A DNA stretch of 64,000 bases from the NCBI RefSeq assembly GCF_020085105.1, contig NC_058052.1:15266233-15330232 (forward strand), read 5' to 3'. The stretch's first letter is position 1. Each line of letters begins with the position of its first letter. This document shows positions 1 to 12,226 of the stretch, piece by piece. Position numbers and translations under genes: made by a program. Origin of the DNA: Siniperca chuatsi. Taxonomy: Eukaryota; Chordata; Actinopteri; Centrarchiformes; Sinipercidae. The notes below the pieces were generated by a model. The model searched no databases. It was not told where the DNA came from and worked only from the letters and a program-made list of their open reading frames with translations.

Positions 1-534
1 CAGATGTGGCGGAGAGGTTTTTTAAAAAAAGAGAACAGAGATGCAGAGTAACAACTTTAACTTGTAGAAAATTGCACAATACATTTAGGGAGAAAGATTA
101 TGTTTTTCTTCACCATACCATGATCATATCTGCCAAACATTTACTGCCAACAATTTTCATTAATAAACCGCTTGAACTACGATCTGAACAGCTGATTTAA
201 GAGCAGCGTAATACAGTGCCAAAGGAAAGGGCTGTCTGACAGCACAGTAAAGCGGTGAGAATTTTACTTTTATAGCATACACTTAGACTGATTTTTTTAG
301 GTTTAACTTTTTTTTTTTTGGCAGTTAAAATACGTATAACTGTTGATCCACACTCACAACAATACAGAGCTAAGCGTCTGTGGCAGAGCAGCTGTCTGCT
401 TCTCCAAACTGGCTGTGAGCCGACCCCCATATACTGTAGACTATCGATAAGTACCTCATACAACCCCACTTCAAAAAACCCGAACTATCCCTTTAAGTTT
501 AGAAAAATACCTGGTTTAGGTGAGGGAAAGATAG
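1..534. other. Intergenic, possible dispersed repeat
   Basis: No gene is visible. The part from about 200 to 500 reads like a dispersed fish repeat: it ends in a 'cccgaactatccctttaag' string that I recall from many teleost loci. I see no clear terminal repeats or target duplications. Repeat identity is inference from memory. Confidence 0.3.
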
Positions 535-905
535 TCCATCCATCCATCCATCCATTTTCTACCGCTTGGTCCCGTTAGGGGTCGCGGGTGACTGGAGCCT
601 ATCCCAGTGACTTTGGGCCTTAGGCAGGGTACACCCTGGACAGTGGCCAACTCGTCGCAGGGCTAACACAGACACAGACAAGGACAGACAACCATTCACT
701 CTCACATTCATTCAATACGGGCAATTTAGAGTTATCAATTAACCTACACATGCATGTCTTTGGACGGTGGGAGGAAGCCGGAGAACCCGGAGAGAACCCA
801 CGGTAACACGGGGAGGACATGCAGACTCCACCCAGAGAGATTGCGTGATGTTGGTCTGGTCCGGGAATCGATCCCACGAACCCACGATCTCCTTATTGGG
901 AGGCA
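535..905 (-). mobile_element. RTE-type LINE 3' tail (Rex3/Expander-like) or SINE derived from it
   Basis: On the minus strand this segment ends in a short (GATG)n run, seen on the plus strand as the CATC repeats at about 537-556, preceded by the 'AAGCGGTAGAAAATGG' type of junction. A GATG microsatellite tail is characteristic of fish RTE-clade LINEs such as Rex3. The body ('gtgggaggaagccggag', 'acacggggaggacatgcag') is a very abundant teleost repeat. No open frame remains, so this is a 5'-truncated dead copy. Family assignment is from memory. Confidence 0.6.
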
Positions 906-1917
906 GGAGCCTATAGTTAAATAATAAAAATATCTACGCTGACTTCTAGTAGGAGGCACAGTGTCAAACCAGGCTAACAAAGGCAAAAGCTTATGCACCC
1001 ATCCACAACTCACGTTTCTATATGAATGCCACATTACTTCCTGCTTTGAAACAGAATGTTGCCATTTATGTAAATCACTACTGCAGAATATTTACATATC
1101 GTCACAGCTCACTGGAGTTTTAGTAAGTGCCCTCCTTAATCCACCTACAGGAAACACACATAATGGATCTACTGTCCTTCACTGTACATTAAATGAAATT
1201 TCCCTCTGGTGTAACAGTGACACAGCACGCCAATTAGGTTGCTTTTAACCACAGATTAAGAACACCGAGGCCTGCAGGTCAACACACATGTAAACTCCTC
1301 AACCCCTGATACTGATAGCCCATATTAAATTCATGCTGTTTGCCAACAAAAAACACACCCAGTAATGCTAGATAAGTGCATTGTATGTAGGCAAAGCTTC
1401 ACTCAGGCACTTGTATTTTATACAGGGTTTAATTAGTAAAATTAATTCAGCTGCAAGGGAGCATCAAAAGAAAGTTTCTCTGTGCACACCAGTGAACCAA
1501 TCACCATACATCTGTTGGTGACATAATAAAATCCTCTATTTTCCATCCAAATCCATCTGTCCAACACCTCTGTCAAACCTGACACTTGCAAACTAACTAC
1601 CAATGAGCAAAGCATTGATCATAGAGACAAACAGACTTTTGCAATGCTCATAAAAAACAGCTATACATATAAACACACTGTAACAGGAGGAGCTGTTCTT
1701 CATTCTTCGACCTCACCATCCTCCTCAGTGTTACTGTTGTACTTTTTTGTTTCTTGAATTTCTTTGTTTTTACAATAAATGAGTCAAATTCTGTAGCTAG
1801 CATGTTTCCACTAACTTGGATTTGGTTAGCCCGCCAACTGAAGTCAACCGGAACTAGCTCTATGCTCATGACTCTGTGTGTGTGCAGCAGCGCCATCCTC
1901 TGGTGAAGAGAGTAAAA
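906..1917. other. Intergenic, nothing recognised
   Basis: AT-rich unique-looking sequence. Short open frames on both strands lack any recognisable domain or flanking splice signals. No gene or clear repeat is seen. Confidence 0.4.
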
Positions 1918-2078
1918 GCAGACATTTTGACATGTCACAGTAGGAAAAACACGTACATAATAAAATTAACGATGGCTGATTACTGGGACACTTAAATAAA
2001 ATGTAGCCATAATTAATGGTATTAGTAACACCTGTGATTTTCCTACTATGACAAGTCAAAATGTCTGCTGTGAAAAAG
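1918..2078. mobile_element. Small MITE, family A copy 1
   Basis: The left end 'gcagacattttgacatgtc' at 1918 is mirrored by 'gacaagtcaaaatgtctgc' ending at 2068, with 'cagtaggaaaa' and 'ttttcctacta' as the next inner parts of the inverted repeat. The arms are about 30 bp and flank about 90 bp of AT-rich filler with no coding capacity. Related copies lie at 2261-2418, near 31,955-32,050 and at 53,601-53,711. The outermost 'cttttttcac' part has decayed on the left side. Confidence 0.65.
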
Positions 2079-2260
2079 TATATAAAGAGTGGTTTGAATC
2101 CCTTTAAAGAAACAAACATAACAAACACTTTGTGCTTTTTATTATCTGCCAATATTCATTCTGTGATGTGCAGCAGCTTGTGAGTTATATACTGCATTAA
2201 AGTCTATGGAGGCACTTTTAGTCCCATTATTTATAACACAGCACCTGTGCAGATAAACCA

Positions 2261-2418
2261 TTTTCACACACAGCAGACATCTTGACTGTCATAGCATTTA
2301 CATTAACTAACATAGCAAGCACAGGTGTGATTAGTGCCATAAATGATGGCTGCATTCTAATTGGGTTCACATGTTTGTGTTATTATAGTAACACCTGTGA
2401 AAATGTCTGTGGTGAAAA
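2261..2418. mobile_element. Small MITE, family A copy 2 (decayed)
   Basis: Starts 'ttttcacacacagcagacat' and ends 'aaatgtctgtggtgaaaa', an imperfect terminal inverted repeat of the family at 1918-2078. It shares the inner 'gtaacacctgtga' string. Non-coding. It lies only about 180 bp from copy 1, so the pair could recombine or fold. Confidence 0.6.
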
Positions 2419-3636
2419 CAGACTATCCATTCAAAATGATCAGTATTAAACAAGTTTATAAAGAAGTTTCATTATAACAGTTACAGTTTATTAGTTAAAA
2501 ATACCATAATGCATTAAATTCTAATGCAAAGGCATTCACTCTTTCATCCAAAAATCATGCTATTCAGCATCAGTGCTTACAGAAATCACTCACATTTTCA
2601 TCAGGAAATGCTTCTAAAGTTAAAAATTTTCATTCAGAATAAACTTTGCCTCTTAATATTGACCCTCCACTGGATCTTTTATTCTCATAGATGGAGGTTA
2701 CTAGGGGTGGTTGTACTGTACATTGTCATTGACAATGCAAAAGAATAATAAGTACAAACATTTCAGCAGATGCCTTCCTCGGCGTGCAGGCTAAATTATT
2801 TTTAGAGTCCAATAGAAATGGGTGCAAACACTTAAGATGAACCAAACACTGTCATAAAAATAAAGCACATATCATGGAAAATTTCAAAGGAAAGGGTTTG
2901 TCAATACACAGACTTAAATATAGAAATTATGCATCACATGTTTAAAGAAAAACAATAATCTCAATGTTATTGACAGACGTGATAATAATACAGAGAAAAA
3001 AGTAAACAAAAAATAAAATACAGAATATAATAATAGAATAAATATAGATATAATGTGTAACCCCCATGGGCTAATCAATAATAACCTCAGCTCCTTTTGA
3101 GAACCAAACTCCAATCTCCATTCCAGGAATAACACATTTTAGCTTTCATTAAACTTCTGGAGAAAGTCGAGCTGCAGGAGGGAGAACAGAGGAGTGTCAA
3201 AGGCGGGAGAGGAGATGGAGACACATGGGATGTGTCCACAGGGGAAACTGACAGACACCCAAAGATGAATCATCTTTGCACTGAGAATGAATTGGCCATT
3301 TAGCTCTGTGTGTGTTGAGTGAGGAGGTTGTTTGTGTCTTTATGTGCGCAAGTGTGTGTGTGTCATGCCAGTGCTAGAGGAGACAGCAGCATTTGCCCTG
3401 TGATGATGCCGTGTAGATTGGTGTGAAGTGAGAAGCCAGTTCAGATCTGCGTAGCAGCACTGTGCATGTCACATTGGATCTGATGGCACAGAGTTAACAG
3501 GGCCGTCACATTTAACAGCCCCTCTGTTCTGCTGATGATGAAGGACGAGTCCAGCAGCACACTCTGTCCACGAGGACAAGCCAGAGGTATCAACCTCTGA
3601 AGCTGCCAAAGTCATGCAAAATAAAACTGTTGTAAG
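2419..3636. other. Intergenic, nothing recognised
   Basis: No exon-like open frame or repeat with clear ends. GT-rich around 3310-3362. Nothing that can be named. Confidence 0.4.
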
Positions 3637-4240
3637 CAGTGGTGTAAAGTAGCTAAGTACAGTTACTCATGTGACGTACTTAAGTACATTTTGAGGTGCT
3701 TGTACTTTACTTGAGTATTTCCATTTGATTGTTCTTTATACTTCTACTCCACTACATTTATCTGACAGCTAAACTTACTAGTAACTTTGCAGATTAAGAT
3801 ATTACATTACATTACAAAACTATGATCAGCCTCTAAAATATGATGAACAGTATAAAGTAGTTGTAATTAGCTCCTCCTCAACCAACTACAACAGTGTAAT
3901 GTTGCTCATAGGCATCTGTAATAATAATACAATAATGTAATGGGCCTATACATGGTAACACTCTGAATGGGGCCATTCTGTATACTTGTCTCCTACTTGT
4001 ATGTGCTCATCTTAAACTGAGATTTTAAGTAAGCATAGAGAAACTTTTCCCCCCTCAGCGGATGAATGTGAAGACAAACTTTTAGTTTCAAACTTTGCGT
4101 GCGTACTTTTCTGCACTGTGATGTTCAAATTCCCAAGTGAAGCAACAATAAGCAAAGCACAGTTTTGAGTGGAGAGAAGCTTTAAGTAAAATTTTTCACT
4201 GTAGTATTGATATTTCTACTTGAGCAAAGTGCACCCGCAT
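3637..4240 (+). mobile_element. hAT-like non-autonomous element, family B copy 1
   Basis: Begins 'cagtggtgtaaagtagctaa' and continues with the 'gaggtgcttgtactttactt' block typical of an abundant teleost hAT-type MITE with CAGTGGTGG... ends. The same block occurs at 54,336-55,010, and in reverse orientation at 16,916-17,628. The right end is eroded: after about 3985 the match to the other copies becomes patchy, so the end coordinate is approximate. Confidence 0.6.
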
Positions 4241-7139
4241 ATTCTATAGCTGTGCTAAGTGATTAATGCCTTATCTTTAAACCTAATTTTGATATTTAGC
4301 AACTTTAAGTGACAGATTGTAAGATTTGAGTCAGATTTTAAAATATGTCAGCTGAGAGATAAATGCATGTCTACAGTATTTATTATAGGCTTAGCAGTCA
4401 AAAGTGCAAGGGTGGGAAATTATGATGAAATTATGTGAAAGCTCACAGCTGTCGATCATAGATCTGACAGTGAGAAAAGGAGATTGAGTTGGAGTTGAAG
4501 AGAAAGACAGAAAGATGGAGAGAAAACTGATCAAAGAGGCATAATGGAGGAGGATAGAGGACGGAGAGGGTAGAGCAGAGAGGAGAGCATCAGTTGTTGT
4601 GCTGACTATTCAGATATGTACAGTGGAAAGCAACAGAATGTGAGGGTCTGAAATGAGGCAATGGGCCCCACTGCAATGCAATCACATGCTGGTGAAAGGA
4701 AACCACAGGCTATGCTCTGCTGGTGTCAGATTTTGGATCAGGGTTTGAGGACTCAAGAACACTCTGATAGTTTTAAGACTAACTGACATCACACACAAAC
4801 ACTGACTGACAAATAAAGGCTGCATTTATGCTTATTTTTGTATTTTCTTTCCTTTTGTACCCACTTTTGTTTGTCTTGATTATGACATCATCCATAAACT
4901 TTGTTTTGTGAAGTGTCCTTTACAACTGAACTGTTAGTATGTCTCTAGACTGTCCTCTTCTTTGCCACTGGCTGCAACCTTCTCAAAGCTTAAACAAAGT
5001 TGTGAATGAATGAAGCCAGCTCCCGCAAGAGAGCTAATGAAGAAAAAAGTTAAGTATTCATGTTTGTTTGGAGACCTGTGGTGATTCATGCCCCTCGTCC
5101 ATCATTTAACGACATCAGAGCCAGTGCTCCAGTGGGGGACATTGAGATTTCCTGCTCTGCCCAAAAAAACTCCTAGAAACCCTGGAGATTTAATTAATCT
5201 TCATTTCCCTCCTGCTGGTGTGTGTTGTGTCCCTATCTCTCTCTCTCTCTTCAGTATCACCTCTCTCATCTCTGAAATGAAACCTCATGTGGAAAAACTT
5301 TCTGCTGACTGAGGTGCACACAGTGTGCCTGTGCGTGTAAAAAAGAACCAGCCTGCGTGCACGCATGAGCAAACTAGTGGATTCACATCACCGGCGTTGT
5401 GAACATGAGCCATGGGTGTGAAGGAGTCATTTAAACCCACTTCTCTGGCAGAATTACAATTTTGGATCCGATTCAAAAACACAAGGACTTTGTGTCCTCA
5501 GAACAGGAGAGAAACCAAATCTGGGAGGAGGTTATTAGTCCTTGCACCTGTCATCTGAGCGCAAGGGTTTAGTCACAACATCAATATACATGTTTCTCTC
5601 AGGAGCACAGTGCTTCCCACTGCATTAACTATGAGGACAAACAGAGTAAGAGAACAAGATGAGCAAGTCAGACAGGAAACTTTTCCTTTTGACACCAAAC
5701 GTCACCCCAATTCCTGTCATGCTTCCTTACCTTTCACCTGCACTTTTCTCACCACCACCTGAGATACTAAAATATCCACCACTTGTGATTTACAGTAAAC
5801 CGGTAGCTTCTCCCCTGCATCCATCTCTCTACCCTCTCGGCCTGTCATTGCCATCGCCAGCGTGGAACCAGACTGAATAATTGAACAGTGGACGGAAGAT
5901 TCATGAAAAGATTGGCTGCCAGAGTGCTCCGGGGGCCCGTTGCTCAACACAAATCTCCAGAAACTGTGAGAGAAAGCAACAAACTCATCCATATTTACCG
6001 TCTCATCACATCACTGTACGCTCGGGTAGGGAGCGGGCAGCAGGGGTTCAATGACTGAATAAACGTACAGGTGATCCAAACAAAAAATAAGGCTGTGGTT
6101 GCTTTGGAGTGCTGAAATGATATTTCAAATTCCTGACTAAAACTGCTCGTTTGAGCAGTGGGCCACTGCCTTTAAAAAGCATTAAGTTTGGAAATTATCA
6201 AGGTAGGCAACATGAGAACATCATGCATACGGACAGTGTATCAGTGTGCCTCAGAAAGACAGAGGGAGGAAAAAAGAGAGACAGAAACAATGAAAGCAAC
6301 AGAGACAATAAAGTGCAAGTGTGCAAGATGATGTCTGTATAAAGAGACTATACAGTAGATCAGTGTAGCATAAATTGTCAAGAATGGCTTTAAGGTCCAA
6401 CTTATGAGTACAAAAGTCCTTCACTAAAATCAAAGAATATGACATATTTATCATGAGGCTCAAGGGTCTTTATCTGAACAGCATATGACCCTCTATCCTT
6501 AGACCCTCGATTCTGATAAGGAAAAGAAAATTCCTCAAGAAGAGCAACAGATGAGGGATCTCTCTTGACATGTGGAAGTGTGGACAGAATATGTTATATT
6601 ACAATATGGAAAATCTGAATGACAACATTATTGATTGATTGCAAACTTATATGAAGAATATGGATCCAGGAGAGGATCCTGGTAAGAGGACAGACAAACA
6701 CACAAGACAACAAATTCAAGCACACCATACACACAGAGGGAGAAGAGAGAACCTTATGTTTTTTGAAACCCAAGACCCAAAGACACAGCCACATTGAACT
6801 TCCTGCGAAAATTTGCTCCGTCTCCCATTCAGAAGAAAGATTGATGCACTGTGTTTGGAAATGGAGAAGTCAGTACTGTGTAATTTTTTTCAGGGCAGAA
6901 TGCAGGGTAGTTTTGTTGTACAGAAGGCTAATATGACTGTACCTTATGAGCAGCACTTAAGTGACCACATGATTAATTACGTGTATGCTCAGAGATGAGC
7001 ATATCAGACCCAAGGATTTAACCTTCCTCTGCCACATTGTCCTGTGTGTGTCATGTCACGTGACTTATGTCCATTATGTAGTGTCTTACATGAAACCCCT
7101 AAGCACGGGTGCTAACCAGTCAAACTTACTCCTCCCTGT
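4241..7139. other. Intergenic, no gene recognised
   Basis: About 2.9 kb without a supportable exon. Contains purine-rich stretches (4480-4590; 6240-6310) and a CT tract near 5236-5251. Open frames such as 5659-5880 and 5717-5992 (minus) overlap each other on opposite strands and show no domain, so I do not call them. Confidence 0.4.
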
Positions 7140-8050
7140 TCTCAGTTTCCAGGTCCTCGCGTCAGGGCCGCATTAAGTCCTGCGCCATTTGTACTCTCTG
7201 TAGAGCCACTAGCTAGCCAATTCGCCAATCCAACATGCTCTCACCCATTTCTATTCATAACACACATCAGTTGTCTTTATGCTGATGAAGTATTAGTATT
7301 CTTAGAAAACCCTGCTCAGTCTACACCACATCTTCTGTCCATCTGTGAGGAGTTTGGAGGTATATCTGGTTTCAAAATTAACTGGTTCAAGTCTGCTCTT
7401 CTACACCTTTTATTTACAGTTTAGGTCAGCACTCAGGGCATGTGGTGTCCCCTGGCAGTGTCCCTTACCCACTCACCCAGTTTGCGAATTATTTACTAAG
7501 CAGGCTAAAACCAAGGGTATAGTGTCTAAACTCTACTACCAGTTCTTGCTGGACTTGTTGCACTTCTGTTAGAGGTGGTTTGGAAACAAGATTGCCCTGA
7601 TTTAAAGCAGGTTTTGATTGGAAAGGTGCGTTGTCCAGCATCCATGAGGCATCTCGTGACCCAGATCATCAGCAAATTCATAAAAAAAAGTTTGCACAGA
7701 ACATACCTTGCCCCTGTCAAACTCTACCATATGAAAGTTATCAATGATCCTTTTTGTAATCTGTGCTCAATGAAGGTTCAGGGCACGTTTCTTCATATGT
7801 TTTGGGACTGTCCTCCTGTTAGACAATTCTGGAACAATGTTGCATCCAAATTATCCAATTTGATACATAAAACAGTGCCTGTAACTGTATGTGCTTTGAT
7901 TCTAAATGACCTATCAATTCTTAATCTTTACAAACTGTGTGTTATGTATGTATGCGCTTTCTTATTTATTATTTCCTTACTTTATTTATCCCTTCTTGTA
8001 GTTAATTATTTGTATTTTTCATTATTGTCAATACCATTAGTGTTCTAATG
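7140..8050 (+). pseudogene. Dead L1/Tx1-type LINE ORF2 fragment
   Basis: Across two or more frames the translation resembles the reverse-transcriptase and C-terminal part of a fish L1/Tx1-like ORF2. Near 7280-7300 the RT active site reads YADEVLVF, where functional copies have YADD, followed by an 'EEFGGISGFKINW' stretch. From 7575 a 157-codon frame carries the C-terminal zinc-knuckle region 'CNLCSMKVQGTFLHMFWDCP' with CxxC...H...C spacing. Stop codons at about 7423-7572 and the altered YADE show it is inactive. It is 5'-truncated and its exact ends cannot be fixed by eye. Confidence 0.7.
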
Positions 8051-8225
8051 CATCCCATGACGTGTTCTTATGTCTTGGGCCTATTGAAATATGTTTACTG
8101 AAAGAATGCTAATTCCGTATTTCAGTAAGCTTATATTTCATAAAGTCACAGCATGTCTTTGTTTTGTATGGTTTACAAACCATGGCCCCCCTGAGTCTAA
8201 TCCACAGTTACACAGGCCTGGGATG

Positions 8226-8260
<35 letters not shown>

Positions 8261-8374
8261 CACACAAAGCGTGAAAACCAGATCAACACACAGCCGGTTT
8301 CTTCTGAAGATTCACAGGGCTTAATGAAGCACAGTCAGAACACTAAATCACTCACACACACACACACACACACA
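8226..8374. repeat. Two (CA)n microsatellites
   Basis: An imperfect (AC)n run at about 8226-8267 and a second at 8352-8374, separated by about 85 bp. Typical fish dinucleotide repeats. Confidence 0.9.
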
Positions 8375-9230
8375 TGCATGCACATACACTAATGTGTGGT
8401 ACAGCGGTATCTTTCAGTATAATTAGACCAGATCTGGTGTACAATGGCACAGTAATGGGAAGGTGTCATGACAGAGATTTAAGAGAAAGAGAGAGACACA
8501 GAGATAGAAAGAGAAAAAGAAGTGGGAATGGTGACACTATCATTTGATATCCTGGCTTTGAATCTGCAAGTGTGAAGCCACTCAGACAACTACTTATAAA
8601 ACCAGCTCCCTGCCAAAGCTTGGAGAGGTTTTTTTAACAATGCATGTGAATATTCCTCAGTTTGAGACATTGTAAAACATCTCTAAAAGGTTACACTATC
8701 TGTGTTCATTCAGTGCATACTGTTACATACACATAACAGTCAAGACTGACATGACAGCCACAATAATTACATTGAAACTGCTCTTCAAGGTATGCAGAAT
8801 GTAAATATGTTGCTCTTCTTTTTTTGCATAGTTTTGAATGAAAAATGCACTAAATCAGTTATTCCCAATCAGGAGCATTTGTACTCCAAAGGGTACTACA
8901 GTTTCCAGGGGGTTTAGGGAAAGATTGTGAAGTAGCACAGCTATTTGAAAAATTAGGACACAGAGGACACACATCCCACCAACCTGAGTAAGTTGAAACA
9001 CCTGAACACCTCATGCTGCAAATGAGAGCGCGAAAACTAATTATCAAGCGAGGAGAGAAGTTGAAATAGATTGTGAAAAATTATGGATAAATAGTTGAAA
9101 TGTCTAGCTTATACCACTCTGAATGGTAATAAGTACAAATGGAAACTTGAGAAAAATGTACTAGGAAAAAAAAGAGACCAAGCCTATACATAATTCCAGG
9201 ATCACTATGTCTTATATAAGTAAAAAAAAG

Positions 9231-9274
<44 letters not shown>

Positions 9275-9292
9275 CAATCAATCAATCAATCA
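9231..9292. repeat. (ATCA)n tetranucleotide microsatellite
   Basis: About 15 units of CAAT/ATCA with one 'aaac' interruption near 9271. It directly abuts the retroelement tail that follows and is probably its terminal tail. Confidence 0.9.
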
Positions 9293-9720
9293 TTTCTATT
9301 TGTATGGCACCTTTCATACAGGTTAGTGCAGTTCAAAGTGCTTCACAGATGACTGACAAGCTGATAACAAGGGAGAATGCACGCGGGGAAAATAAAGATG
9401 ATCAAAATGTAATAAAATAGATTTAAAAGCTTTAATAACAGTACAAGTCGTAAAACAGTGAATAAAAACTAGATTAAAAAGATAAAACAAAAATAAAAAT
9501 GATGACAATGAAATACAATTAAATAGATTAAAAAGCTATGATAAAGATAATAATAATGATAAAAGAAATACTTAAAGAGAGTTAACAGAGTTAAATAAAA
9601 AGCTAGACTAAGAATACTAGATAAAATAGATTAGAAAGACATAACAAAGACCAATAAAATTGATAAGAGGGATAACAAAATATATAATAATATTAATAAT
9701 AATAAAATTGGAAAATGTTG
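9293..9720 (-). mobile_element. 5'-truncated LINE/SINE tail with (TTGA)n end
   Basis: Read on the minus strand, the sequence just before the ATTG tail is 'cactttgaactgcactaacc' followed by 'gtatgaaaggtgccatacaa'. This is the familiar 3' end of a common teleost non-LTR element that terminates in a (TTGA)n repeat. Upstream of this (9360-9720) is AT-rich low-complexity sequence with no open frame. Family not determined. Confidence 0.5.
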
Positions 9721-9863
9721 TCACAATATTTTCACATCGAGTTTAAAATCCCTTCAAATGAACACATTCTGAACATGATGGCTTGTGGTGATTAAAGGGT
9801 ACTTAAGCTCATCTGATTGCTCTGTGGGGGTGCGCCAGACAAAAAAGGTTTGGGAACCAAAGC

Positions 9864-11690
9864 TTTAAATGATTTATTCATAGTGCACAGCAATGTTGAC
9901 AGTTGTTTCTGATATTTCAAACATGCAGAATTACCGTCAGTGAGTGAGCATGTTCACTGTTGCTCAACAGTAGTTTCACTAAACTGACTTCTGGCTGGCA
10001 TTGAACCTGGGACATTGGAGTTGTGCAAGTCATTCTGACAACAATGCCACTGAATCATCCTTGCATTATGTTTATATTAATATTATATTAGTATTAATTC
10101 TGTTTCAGGCAAAGAGCACAACGTCCTCTCACTTCATGCCATTTTCTTTTCTTTTTTTGTGAAGTGATGTGTGACAATAAACAACTATGAAGTCCAAAGT
10201 AAACTTGCTATTAACTAATCCATGCAACATGTCATTTTGGTAATTGTGTTCTGCTCATCAGCCACCTACTTGTTACTGCGTGAAAGAGGCCATCAGTCGC
10301 ACACTATTGTGTTTCACAGGGCAATTCAAAAACATTCAATAACCATCACAAAAGGTTCTCTTTGTAGGTTTGACAGACTGAATTAAACATGACTGGATTT
10401 TTGAATGCCCTTGAAACAGGGGAATCTGATTACTTTTCAGACGCAAAAGAAATTCTAGTGCAGTGTAGAGTGAGGCGGGAACACAGTTATTGCTTGAGTT
10501 GGTCTGAACACAGTAAAGAGCCATTTTACCGATAAACTCATATAAATGCTGCAAACCTCTTCAGGGCTAAAGTGAATAGAGATGAGAGAGTTGATAACAG
10601 CTTATAGTGAAAATCTGCTAACCTTGAAAGCACTGTCCACTTCAGTCCACATCTCACACTGTACATCTCCTGCTAATGTCCTGATATCTGAGTGTAATAA
10701 CTGATTGATGCAGAGCTACAGAATGATAAAGTAATAGTCATAGTAATAATTAATGCAAGGATCCATTAGGGCCATCTTAAAAGTGTCATAGCAAATCATG
10801 ACAGTCCAGACACGTGATGCATTAAATCGGGTCCCACCAAAGAAGAGGCAAGTTGACATGACTCGCTGTCTTCACAACTGATTTTGTAAATGACAAACCT
10901 TTCCTCAAACTCCTGCGGATCTGAATCCTGATAAAACCAACAGCTGACAGCAGACTTTCTAACAAGGCTGCTCAGTTCAGTTCTAGCCCTTCCATTTCAT
11001 GTCATTTATTGTACTGACCACTTTTTTCTCCTCAAAACACATCAGACCACTCACAACCAATCATATCTCCTGTGTAAGATGTGACATTCTGCCAAACTAG
11101 GCCCTTTACTGTTATTTAAAAGCCATTTTTGGCCACCAACCTGTCTTCTGCACCGCGTCTCAAGCAAGTTCTCTTTCTCAAAGTGGCAATGCCTGCAGGG
11201 AACTGTGTTTGGACATATTTGCGTTTTTTGCGTTTGAATTAGCCCCTTTGAAGAGAGTAATGTGAATGCAAAGTGATGCGGAGAAAGATGTCTGTGCAGG
11301 TGCAGGGTTTTATCTGCCACACACGTTCTTTGTGTCCTCACATTGGATCGGAGAGGGTTAGAGGGCTTCAGGGGTCTTTTTCCATTAAGGATCTCATTCG
11401 TTTTAGCCTGTCACGTTCTCCCTGGGAGCTACAGACTGACTTCAAAGGTGTTCTGTGAAACAGTCTTAACAGGGTTCTTCTATTCTTGGGCCTCCATCCC
11501 TTCAAGTGCTGGCTTAGCATGTCATACAAAACACACACATTTCTGAAATTAGTGGAAAGTCTGTATGAGACAAGCAGGACGTTCATTATTATGTAGCTAC
11601 CTGCATGTGTGGAATATACTTCTTAGGACACAACAAGATAAGAGTCTACAGCCATGTTAGTGGCTCTGAGAGGCTGAACTTAGGCCCAGT
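9864..11690. other. Intergenic, nothing recognised
   Basis: No supportable exon. Around 9990-10,035 the string 'cattgaacctgggacattgg' resembles the tRNA-like B-box part of decayed SINEs, too little to call. Overlapping opposite-strand frames at 11,051-11,586 have no domain. Confidence 0.35.
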
Positions 11691-12226
11691 GGCGCTTGCA
11701 GTTAAATGTTAACATCAGCATGCTAACATGCTCACACTGGCCATGGTAACATGCTGATGTTAAGCTGGTTTACCATGTTCACCATCTTAGATTAGCGTGT
11801 TAGCATGCTAACATTTGTACAGCAAGTACAGCTGAGGCTGATGGGAGTGTCATTAGTTTTGCATGCATTTAGTCATAAACCAAAGTATTGGAGAAATTGA
11901 AATTTTGACCTGATGATGGCGCTAGATGAAAAGTCAGGGGATCACCAAAGTTATTATAATTCATCCAGAGGTAGACATAAATGTGTGTACCAATAATGGC
12001 AATACATCCAATAATTATTGAGACATTTCACTCAAAACTACAAATGTCAACCTTATGGTGACGTTAGAGGAAAAGTCATAGGATCACCGAATTCATTAGA
12101 ATTCATCGTCGTGGATCAATGAATGTCTGCACAAAATGTCATGGCAATTCATCCACTGGTTGTTGAGATATTTCAGTCTGGACCAAAGTGGTTGACTGAC
12201 CGACGGCATGACTATCATGGCTAAAA
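11690..12226 (+). repeat. Dispersed percomorph repeat with internal tandem dimer
   Basis: Contains two diverged copies of a roughly 150-bp unit. The first starts near 11,908 ('cctgatgatggcgctagatg') and the second near 12,052 ('ccttatggtgacgttagagg'). Each is followed by 'aaaagtca..ggatcacc', an 'attcatcc'-type block and 'ttgagayatttca'. A 'gttagcatgctaac' palindrome lies in the 5' part. I recall this sequence as a very common non-coding repeat of perch-like fishes. No coding capacity. Its transposon class is unknown to me. Confidence 0.6.

Larger units (their letters stand above)
8857..9863. mobile_element. Probable hAT-like relic with a nested retroelement tail
   Basis: The outer ends 'cagttattcccaatcagg' (8857) and 'ggtttgggaaccaaag' (about 9848-9863) are an imperfect inverted pair of the kind found in fish hAT relics (CAGTGGTTCCCAA...TTGGGAACCACTG). 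The middle is interrupted by the retroelement tail at 9231-9720. Both ends have diverged and no target duplication is evident, so this is inference. Confidence 0.4.

Noticed and set aside
9231-9292. Tetranucleotide array as a regulatory or CRISPR-like element
   Set aside because: Simple (ATCA)n microsatellite abutting a retroelement 3' end.
9990-10035. tRNA-like B-box string
   Set aside because: Only a short GAACCTGGGA-like match with no cloverleaf; probably a decayed SINE scrap rather than a tRNA gene.
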